In this document: piece by piece, positions 33,976 through 39,407 of the stretch
Position numbering within the stretch: the first letter of the stretch is position 1
How the letters are laid out: every line of letters starts with the position of its first letter
NCBI GenBank assembly: GCA_018062085.1
Contig: JAGOSY010000039.1
Span: 1 to 39,407, forward strand
Source of the DNA: a bacterium
Lineage (GTDB): Bacteria; Cyanobacteriota; Vampirovibrionia; Obscuribacterales; Obscuribacteraceae
Reading direction: 5' to 3'
Length of the DNA: 39,407 nt
Program-made: the position numbers and the translations under genes
Notes under the pieces: generated by a model
The model's database searches: none
What the model saw: the letters and a program-made list of their open reading frames with translations, nothing else
Told to the model about the DNA's origin: nothing

Positions 33976-34004
33976 ATAAAAAGAAGGAGGAGCAATGCCC
34001 CTCC
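33976..34004 (-). terminator. Rho-independent terminator after the 66-aa gene
   Basis: GGAGGAGC (33986-33993) pairs with GCCCCTCC (33997-34004) with one wobble. Read leftward, the hairpin is followed by TTCTTTTTAT. It lies 18 bp past the stop of the 66-aa gene. Confidence 0.7.
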
Positions 34005-34021
34005 CAGTTTCAACGACTCGG

Positions 34022-34222
34022 CTAATCCGAGAAATCGTCTATCGTTTTCAGGAGTTCTTCGACGATCTCGTGGCGGAACTCCCAGGCGAAGTCTCCGGGC
34101 TCCATGTCTTCGTGGTTATCGATGAAGATGTCTCGGTAGTTCTCGAGCATCTCTCGGTACTCCGGAGTACCCACTCTCACGAACTTGCCAGCTTCGATCT
34201 CGAATTCGCGTTCTAGGCTCAT
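34022..34222 (-). CDS. 66-aa acidic protein of unknown function
   Basis: ATG at 34222 with AAGGAG about 8 nt upstream decides the start; a longer frame extends 27 codons further without a ribosome site. The product is very acidic (NHEDMEPGDFAWEF, DDFSD) and helical. It is flanked by its own terminator and a structured leader, so it is likely a separate transcript. Function unknown; small acidic plasmid proteins are often DNA mimics or inhibitors, but nothing specific supports that here. Confidence 0.55.
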   Translation of the reverse strand: MSLEREFEIEAGKFVRVGTPEYREMLENYRDIFIDNHEDMEPGDFAWEFRHEIVEELLKTIDDFSD

Positions 34223-34299
34223 TGTCTCTCTCCTTGTGTTGAGGCTCCCTGCCTCGTGTGGACAGGGAAGCAAATTGGCTCGGCAGTCAAGCCCGAAGA

Positions 34300-34329
34300 G
34301 CAAAGCGCGGCTTGCACTGCGGTGGTGCC
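34300..34329 (-). promoter_or_regulatory. GC-rich leader element (copy 1) upstream of the 66-aa gene
   Basis: A GC-rich stretch with the core CGGCTTGC-n-TGCGGTGGTGCC (plus strand), 78-107 nt upstream of the start. Related stretches lie upstream of ssb, the GP88-like gene and the 56-aa gene. A near-palindrome, GAGCGCTATAGTGCTC at 34361-34376, lies further upstream. The rest of 34223-34694 holds no supported gene. Confidence 0.4.
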
Positions 34330-34694
34330 AATATTGCTACCCTGAGGGAACACAGGCGGCGAGCGCTATAGTGCTCCCAGCACGTAACCCTCAGCGGCTG
34401 AGCCGCGGGTTCTGCGGAAATCTCAAAATATCCGCTGTCAGTAAAGTAACCAATGCGGCTTCAGACCTAGCTATACTGAGTCGAGATGATTGAAGCGAAT
34501 GCCTTCTGCGGCTTTTCTTACTAAGCCTCCGAAGCCAAAGGAGCTGACTTCTCCCACAGCCAAGTCGATCGCAACTATGCTCCATCGCTTGGTCTGTATC
34601 TCTGCCGCTCAAAGCATTTGATAGATAGGCCTGCACCTTTGAGAAGTTGCCGATGATTGCTCATCGGCACTTCGAACCTATTTGCAGCTATCGG

Positions 34695-34940
34695 CTAGAA
34701 CCTAAGCTGGGGGAACAAACCCCGGATGAGTTGGGCATCTTCGTCTTCTTCGTAGAAACCTTGGAAGCCGAGGCCATTGAAGGTTTGTTCCTTGACCTGG
34801 TCTGGAACTTGGTCGTTAAGCTCGGGAGATAGGTAGATTCCACCATGGCTCGCTGTTGATAGGACGGAGATACCAGGGGCGATTGTTCTCACTTCTTGAA
34901 CTTGTCCCCACGGGGTTGTGGTTGGTTGTCTGTCTTGCAT
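34695..34940 (-). CDS. 81-aa DUF7007-like protein
   Basis: ATG at 34940 with GGAGG 8 nt upstream fixes the start. The segment TPWGQVQEVRTIAPGI followed by STASHGGIYLSPEL matches the DUF7007 pattern I recall from plasmid and phage proteins: a PWG start, an APGI turn, and a conserved SHGG before SPE. The remainder (FNGLGFQGFYEEDEDA) is acidic. Function is unknown. It is a stand-alone small gene in the right-hand plasmid region. Confidence 0.6.
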   Translation of the reverse strand: MQDRQPTTTPWGQVQEVRTIAPGISVLSTASHGGIYLSPELNDQVPDQVKEQTFNGLGFQGFYEEDEDAQLIRGLFPQLRF

Positions 34941-35209
34941 TTCTTGACCCTCCATTGGGCTTCTGGGATGCGCCAAAAGAACCAAGAGTCGCAGCTGACC
35001 AGAAATTCGCGCAGCGCCTCGTAGAGGTCGATTTCGCAGGCAGCAAGCCTCGTGGTTAATGGACGTGTACCAAAGCACCTGGACGGGTTAGAGCAAGCAA
35101 CAGCTCCACATGACGAGGGACAAATAATAAGTGAGCTATTACGCCCCCAGTACGGCCGTCTAAAAACAGCAACAAAGAAGGAATCAACTACTACAGAAGA
35201 AAAGACCAT
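34889..35209 (-). CDS. Possible small Cys/Trp-rich protein overlapping the DUF7007-like gene
   Basis: A frame with a plausible second half (LAACEIDLYEALREFLVSCDSWFFWRIPEAQW) that overlaps the next gene by 52 bp. The N-terminal part looks like non-coding sequence, and the real start may be later. No ribosome site stands out. Could be a small coupled gene or chance. Confidence 0.25.
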   Translation of the reverse strand: MVFSSVVVDSFFVAVFRRPYWGRNSSLIICPSSCGAVACSNPSRCFGTRPLTTRLAACEIDLYEALREFLVSCDSWFFWRIPEAQWRVKKCKTDNQPQPRGDKFKK

Positions 35210-35474
35210 TCAGACCAGCTAAAACAAAAAGAACAAATACAACAAAGCCGCAGAACCAAGAACTAAGAAGTTCGAGCACCCAATAAATAACCGGGGAATG
35301 AACCCAAGCAAAGGTTGAAGCTAGATAAAAGTAAAAAGAGTAGAAGTAAATGAGCAATCAACTAAATTGGAAACCCCCTTGCTCAATCTTTAAGGTGCTC
35401 AGCTGTCCGGCGAATTTGTAGCAAGCGGTCATTGGTTGATTGATCGATTGCCAGTATTCTGGCTTGTGTTCGCC

Positions 35475-35645
35475 CTAGAGAGTGTGGCGTATTTCTGTGC
35501 CGTGGATTTTGTTGTAGGCTTGGGCCTGGAAGAGAACGGTCATGTAGTTAGCCCAGGCTGCGTCTTGTTCGGCCTTATTCTTTGCCTCTACTGCTCTGTG
35601 GAATTCGGCCCGGGTTTGATCGAGTTTCTTTTGCATTTCTTCCAT
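35475..35645 (-). CDS. 56-aa helical protein
   Basis: ATG at 35645 (MEEMQKK) with AGAGGG upstream; a TTG twelve codons earlier is an alternative. The whole product is a charged amphipathic helix (MEEMQKKLDQTRAEFHRAV) likely to form a coiled coil. Function unknown. It is preceded by a GC-rich leader element. Confidence 0.45.
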   Translation of the reverse strand: MEEMQKKLDQTRAEFHRAVEAKNKAEQDAAWANYMTVLFQAQAYNKIHGTEIRHTL

Positions 35646-35721
35646 TTGCCTGCCCTCTTCTGGTGCTAACGCCAATCTCAAAGGGCATATCGAGCACGTA
35701 AAAAGGGGGCCGCAGGACCGA

Positions 35722-35747
35722 GCACCGCGAGGCTTGCCCCTTGGTGC
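35722..35747 (-). promoter_or_regulatory. GC-rich leader element (copy 2) upstream of the 56-aa gene
   Basis: Contains GAGGCTTGCCCCTTGGTGC (plus strand) with GCACC/GGTGC ends that can pair. It lies 77-102 nt upstream of the start at 35645. The gap 35646-36162 has no other supported element; its right part is A-rich. Confidence 0.4.
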
Positions 35748-36148
35748 GAGCGCAGATCTGCACTACTTTCGGCTGTTAGCTCCTGGAGGCAGCTAATTCT
35801 GAAATCACAAAAGATTCGATTCGACTACTAGGCATGAATGCCACAGCAAACCAGGAAAACAAAAGAAGGAAAAAACAAATTAGGCCTGTGCTACTCATAG
35901 ACGTCATCAAGTCAATGTTCAAAAAAAATTGTAGACAAAGGAACATCACTAGTGACTTTCAAGCACCTAAAGGCATACTGAATCTGTGGCGCCCAGGGTC
36001 TCTAGATACAAAAAACTACGACTTCTGAGCCAGAAGCCACAACTAAAAAATTCACGCCTACTAAGCAAACCGCAACCTCCAATGGGAAGTTGCGGCCCTG
36101 GTCCTAAACGGCCAAGTCAAAGCAATATTATTTGAGGAGAGAAGAGAG

Positions 36149-36165
36149 AGGCCTTTGGCCGCTCA
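36149..36165 (-). terminator. Weak hairpin at the end of the 79-aa gene
   Basis: GAGGCC and GGCC-GCTC pair across TTT at the stop of the 79-aa gene; a pyrimidine-rich tract (CTCTCTTCTC) follows leftward. A modest terminator candidate. Confidence 0.3.
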
Positions 36166-36402
36166 ATCACTGTCAATCAGATATTGATAGCCGCTCCGCG
36201 TATCCAAAATCTCAAAATCAAGATTTAAGGTGTCACACAGATGTCGAAGATCACACAACAATTCAAATATCCCAGTTGCCGGGCACTTCTGGCAATCTGA
36301 CCGGCTTGCACGATCGTAGTATCCAGCCGCTAGACCGCGGGTTGGTGTTCCACGCAATGCAGCCAAGGCTCTAGCTACCCTTCTCTTATTCTCCGATTTC
36401 AT
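36163..36402 (-). CDS. 79-aa protein of unknown function
   Basis: ATG at 36402 with GGGAGG about 10 nt upstream. The product has a basic N-terminus (MKSENKRRVARALAALRG), an RGLAAGYYDRASRSDC segment, and four Cys (DCQKC, LLCDLRHLC) that could bind a metal. No family recognised. It is followed leftward by a hairpin and preceded by a GC-rich leader with the hairpin GCCGCTTGCATAAGCGGC near 36515-36532. Confidence 0.5.
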   Translation of the reverse strand: MKSENKRRVARALAALRGTPTRGLAAGYYDRASRSDCQKCPATGIFELLCDLRHLCDTLNLDFEILDTRSGYQYLIDSD

Positions 36403-36713
36403 AGTCTCTTGTCCTCCCATTAACAGCTCGCAGACGTTCTCGGTGCAGCGCACCCCATGCGGCAATGCCGGTAAAACCCGCACCAGGGTCCCAAAGTCCT
36501 GTCTGCGTTCTGATGCCGCTTGCATAAGCGGCAGCAGAGCGCACCCGTAGGGCTCGGACATGGACTTTGGGGTGCGGGTTTAGGCTTGAAGCCGGGCATG
36601 GGAAGGCAGCTAGCAGCGATCGCTAGCCAGCTTCTCCTTCCGCAAGCCACAGAACTGCTCATAGAAAACTAGGAAAACCACACAAGCAGACCAGCTGAAA
36701 AGTAGAGAGAAGA

Positions 36714-36738
36714 AGAGAGGCAGAGTTACTGCCTCTCT
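36714..36738 (-). terminator. Terminator of ssb
   Basis: AGAGAGGCAG (36714-36723) pairs with CTGCCTCTCT (36729-36738) across 5 nt, 7 bp after the ssb stop; leftward it is followed by a pyrimidine-rich tract. Good position and stem, imperfect T run. Confidence 0.6.
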
Positions 36739-36745
36739 CTTTAAG

Positions 36746-37138
36746 TTAGCTATTCACTGCAGCTAGCCTTTTGCGTTTGACCGGTTTCTCCTCAGCTACG
36801 GCTTCACTGACAGGAATCGGCCGTGCACCACAGAGATGGAAGCTCGTCAACTTGATCACCGGTTTGGACATCTTAACTAGAACACCATCTTCCTCTTTCG
36901 TGAATTGGTTGATGGCTAGCCTTCCAGTAATTGCAACTTCTCGGCCCTTAGTGACATTCTCCATGACTAAGTCGCCTAGCTTGTTCCATGCATCGACATC
37001 AATCCACATGGTTTTCTTTTCGTTGTTAGTAGAGAACTCCTTGACCGCTACTGAGAATTTGACCACTTTGTCGTCGGCTACAGAGCGCTCAATTGGATTT
37101 TGTCCGACGTGTCCGACGATGGTGATTTGGTTGTTCAT
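36746..37138 (-). CDS. ssb: Single-stranded DNA-binding protein
   Basis: 130 aa with the SSB OB-fold pattern: start MNNQITIVGHVGQNP, the strand KKTMWIDVDAWNKLGD, then VTKGREVAITGRLAINQF. It binds ssDNA during replication or transfer. The C-terminal part is short and basic (KPVKRKRLAAVNS) and lacks the usual acidic DDDIPF-type tip that recruits repair and replication proteins. GGAGG lies upstream of the ATG. It stands alone with its own terminator and a GC-rich leader. Confidence 0.9.
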   Translation of the reverse strand: MNNQITIVGHVGQNPIERSVADDKVVKFSVAVKEFSTNNEKKTMWIDVDAWNKLGDLVMENVTKGREVAITGRLAINQFTKEEDGVLVKMSKPVIKLTSFHLCGARPIPVSEAVAEEKPVKRKRLAAVNS

Positions 37139-37179
37139 TTGAAGGCACCTCCAGTGCTGTGTTTAAGTGCAATCACAGA

Positions 37180-37200
37180 GGCACGGCTTTGCCGTGGTGC
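37180..37200 (-). promoter_or_regulatory. GC-rich leader element (copy 3) upstream of ssb
   Basis: GCACGGCTTTGCCGTGGTGC lies 42-62 nt upstream of the ssb start; its halves can pair (CACGGC/GCCGTG). It resembles the leader elements near 34300, 35722 and 38595. The rest of 37139-37694 is A-rich and shows no gene. Confidence 0.4.
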
Positions 37201-37660
37201 ATGGACGCATGCGAAGCTAGCGCCCTGTAAGGGTCTGCCATTGCGCTACTGCAAAGTTGTGCAACTCTCGCACTTCATTAACACCGCACGGAGAGACACC
37301 TGAACAGTTACTCAATTCGACATCCGATCCGGCGCGCAAAAAACCACCGAGCACCCGCCTGCAATACGGTCAAAGCAAATAAGCTGTCAAAAGCACAGCT
37401 ACACAAAGCAAACAAAACCGACTAACGAGAAGTCAACGCAAACGAACAAAGCAGCGCTTGATACAAGAGAAATCGATTAGGCAATAGCGCAATCAGAGAA
37501 GCAAGACTAGCACCTGTTCACACTTGAAGAACATATCGATAGTAGAAAATCCAAACCGCATATATGCAAGAAGCTTCAACGAACAAAGAGCTAGAGCCGT
37601 CAAAGAAACTAGCCAAGAGATACAACAAACAAACGAAATTTAGGCCTGCAATAAAGAGCA

Positions 37661-37688
37661 CGAAAGAGAGCAGTAACCACTCCCTCTC
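37661..37688 (-). terminator. Probable terminator after the GP88-like gene
   Basis: GAGAGCAGT (37666-37674) pairs with the ACTCCCTCTC end at 37688 with one bulge; leftward it is followed by TTTCGTGCTCTTTATT. It starts 7 bp past the stop codon. Confidence 0.45.
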
Positions 37689-37694
37689 GACTAT

Positions 37695-38498
37695 CTACGG
37701 CAAGCAAAAACTGCATATCTGACAAGGACGAGCCAAAGCAGCATTGCTCTGTAGCTTGTACACACCAGTCACTGCCGGGCAAGTAGTGAGTACTTTGTCT
37801 CGAATCGGCTCAACATGATGACCACCTCGGTGAACAGGGAAGTGCACCACTTCTCCCAAAGGAGCCGACTCCTTCAACGACACAAGAACCTCAGGCAACA
37901 AGTCTTTGTCTTGCATCAACGCTAGTTTCCAGACGCCAACTGGTGTATTGCACTTAGCTAATATCGCCTGTGAAAAGTTCTCAGAGTCCACCGACAGCCA
38001 GCCCTGGCAATTAGGCAAAGCAGCTAGCTCAGTTAGTGCCATCAACATATCTAACTCCACAAAGCTCCTGGAATAGAACCAAAAAGCACAATCTACAAAT
38101 TTTCGAACCACTAAAACCCAGGCCAGCACATATTCTACCGAAAAGAAATCACCTATATCATTTAGCCTTAACGTGAATGGGATTACTGTCCGCCTGCCCG
38201 TTACCCTGGCAGTAAGCCAATCTCGTGGCCGCGCCTGTTCGACCAACATCGAAAGATTCTCGGCCAACAACTCCGGACCACCTTCTGCTAGAAGGAATTC
38301 TACTGTCCGCAGATTGCGTGCTCTCTTCTCTCTCTGGCCCTTAGACTGATATCTAATGCCATTGCCATAACAGACAGCGCGACATATTTTGGTGGCATTA
38401 ATACAGGTCTCAGTCCTAGGCAAACTAAATGCCCAACCAACTTTACTATTATTCGTTAAGGCCAATCCATACCCGAGGTCACTGTCATCTTTTTTCAT
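37695..38498 (-). CDS. GP88-like protein (phage/plasmid gene product 88 family)
   Basis: 267 aa. The N-terminus NSKVGWAFSLPRTETC with Cys32, Cys39 and Cys43 (TKICRAVCYGNG) matches the start of the GP88 family as I recall it, where close Cys residues suggest a metal or cluster site. A second Cys group closes the protein (CPAVTG, then PCQICSFCLP). The middle contains RLNDIGDFFS and WFYSRSF, also seen in this family. Function is not established. GGAGG precedes the ATG at 38498 closely. It is a stand-alone transcript with a leader element upstream and a hairpin after its stop. Confidence 0.7.
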   Translation of the reverse strand: MKKDDSDLGYGLALTNNSKVGWAFSLPRTETCINATKICRAVCYGNGIRYQSKGQREKRARNLRTVEFLLAEGGPELLAENLSMLVEQARPRDWLTARVTGRRTVIPFTLRLNDIGDFFSVEYVLAWVLVVRKFVDCAFWFYSRSFVELDMLMALTELAALPNCQGWLSVDSENFSQAILAKCNTPVGVWKLALMQDKDLLPEVLVSLKESAPLGEVVHFPVHRGGHHVEPIRDKVLTTCPAVTGVYKLQSNAALARPCQICSFCLP

Positions 38499-38594
38499 CG
38501 GTCCTCCTCTTTGCTTTGCAGCAAGCGCTACTGAGGAAGACCAACCGGCGCGGCTCGACAGGGCAAGCCTTGAGAAAAACCACCAGCAAAAATA

Positions 38595-38619
38595 CCGCCG
38601 CTTGCGCTGTGGTGGCGCC
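38595..38619 (-). promoter_or_regulatory. GC-rich leader element (copy 4) upstream of the GP88-like gene
   Basis: CCGCTTGCGCTGTGGTGGCGCC (22 bp core, plus strand) closely matches the copy at 34300-34329. It lies 97-121 nt upstream of the start at 38498. A shared CGGCTCG-CAG word follows both copies at 38551 and about 34278. Confidence 0.4.
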
Positions 38620-38766
38620 GCGACGGTAAAATTAGGAAATAGCGCAGAACGTCAAAAGAAAGGGCTAAATCTTGAAACAAGCACCATCAGCAGTGCTGCC
38701 ATTTAAGAAACAAACTCAAAGATGCAATTTACTGCCGAAATTACAACCAGCTCTCACAGATGTGAA

Positions 38767-39051
38767 CTACTTGGCCTTTTTGTCGACCGCTACAGCAAAG
38801 TCCTTGCCCGCTTTGAAGCGAGCGACTCTCTTTGCCGGGATATCCAACGGCTCATTTGTCTTCGGATTACGCCCAGTGCGAGCGCTTCTCTGACTAGCAT
38901 CAAAGGTGCCAAAACCAACTAATGTCACCTTCTCTCCACGCGCCACTTCTCTCACAACAGTATCCATGAAGGCATTCACCACCATCTCAGCCTCTTTCTT
39001 AGTAGTGCCAACTTCGTGAGCTAATATATCTACCAGATCCGCTTTGTTCAT
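38767..39051 (-). CDS. hup: HU-family DNA-binding protein
   Basis: 94 aa from ATG 39051, which gives the canonical MNKADLV start with GAGG 6 nt upstream; an upstream TTG adds two residues. The HU signature GFGTFDASQRSARTGRNPKTNEP runs across the DNA-binding arms, followed by FKAGKDF. It bends and packs DNA and may assist the recombinases or transfer origin on the element. Length and residues are standard. Confidence 0.93.
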   Translation of the reverse strand: MNKADLVDILAHEVGTTKKEAEMVVNAFMDTVVREVARGEKVTLVGFGTFDASQRSARTGRNPKTNEPLDIPAKRVARFKAGKDFAVAVDKKAK

Positions 39052-39347
39052 ATCCAACCTCGATTTCGGGACTTAGGAGCCTCTTTCACAATAGCAGAAG
39101 TCAATGGATCTGAAGGCCCAGAACTACTACACCATGTCAGGCAACCAGCCCCACACAAGAGCAGGACTACATCCAAAAGGAGGGTTTTGTATATGCGAAA
39201 TACGCCCTTAGTAGTCGTTTCGATATACGCGACAGGGCCGACACTTCGAAAACAAATCGCCTGTACCGGAAGTAACTGGCGTAGGGTTGCTCGATTGCTA
39301 CTTCTCCCTGTCAATCCTTTCTCTCCTACCAAAACGGTCATCAACAA
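39048..39347 (-). CDS. Possible small lipoprotein-like frame at the right edge
   Basis: A frame whose second half has a hydrophobic run and Cys (LLLDVVLLLCGAGCLTWCSSSG) resembling a lipoprotein signal, but preceded by about 50 residues of unlikely sequence and without a clear start or ribosome site next to it. It overlaps the HU start by 4 bp (stop at 39048). May be a short gene with an unusual start or chance. Confidence 0.25.
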   Translation of the reverse strand: MLMTVLVGEKGLTGRSSNRATLRQLLPVQAICFRSVGPVAYIETTTKGVFRIYKTLLLDVVLLLCGAGCLTWCSSSGPSDPLTSAIVKEAPKSRNRGWI

Positions 39348-39407
39348 CGCGCCAGCTGTCTAAACCAGATGGCAATTGTTCTTGTACACAGCCGCCTCGG
39401 CCTACTT

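Overview
This window is bacterial accessory DNA, most likely a mobilisable plasmid or an integrated mobile element. The evidence is a relaxase with an overlapping MobC-like partner, a VirD4-type coupling protein, a plasmid-style SSB, an HU protein, a MntA-HepT toxin-antitoxin pair, and both a serine and a tyrosine recombinase. No chromosomal housekeeping genes, tRNAs, rRNAs or CRISPR arrays were seen, and no replication initiator was recognised. Lipoprotein signal peptides and the Rhs/beta-helix proteins suggest a cell envelope of Gram-negative type. The host cannot be fixed from the sequence. The mix of genes made me think of an Obscuribacterales/Melainabacteria-type host, but that is only a guess.

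Region 1 (1-7200) looks like a defence island. It has a partial alpha/beta hydrolase, a leftward protein joining an HNH-like zinc domain to an ABC-type ATPase, a FimB/FimE-like tyrosine recombinase beside repeated TTTTCGGGAA sites, a lipoprotein, a TIR-domain protein, and a protein joining an abortive-infection-like N-terminus to a PD-(D/E)XK nuclease domain.

Region 2 (7100-8660) is a switch or junction zone. It has a serine resolvase with a res-like array of inverted GTGAC sites just upstream, several strong hairpins including a leftward terminator, and an 82%-identical 114-bp broken copy of part of the Rhs gene next to a run of 11 G.

Region 3 (8660-21070) is a leftward run of eight genes: a Gly/Met-rich protein, a four-helix membrane protein with a Pro-rich tail, an 85-aa protein, a lipoprotein, a beta-helix/carbohydrate-binding protein, an 84-aa YD-like mini-protein, a 2130-aa Rhs protein with a variable C-terminal tip, and a small membrane protein in the immunity position. 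Together they resemble a surface-displayed or exported polymorphic toxin module. This is the best candidate here for an undescribed system.

Region 4 (21071-24780) is a 1.5-kb gene-free stretch followed by a protein with seven treble-clef-like zinc units.

Region 5 (24784-32870) is the mobilisation module, all leftward: MobC-like, relaxase, secreted Cys-rich protein, coupling protein without its own membrane anchor, a membrane protein that may supply that anchor, and a small basic protein. Upstream of mobC are six repeats of a GAATTYTTGACTC element and two GC hairpins, which I read as the likely oriT/control region.

Region 6 (32877-39407) holds mntA-hepT, several very small genes with structured GC-rich leaders sharing a sequence core, ssb, a GP88-like gene and an HU gene. 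They are separated by A-rich, T-poor spacers (plus strand).
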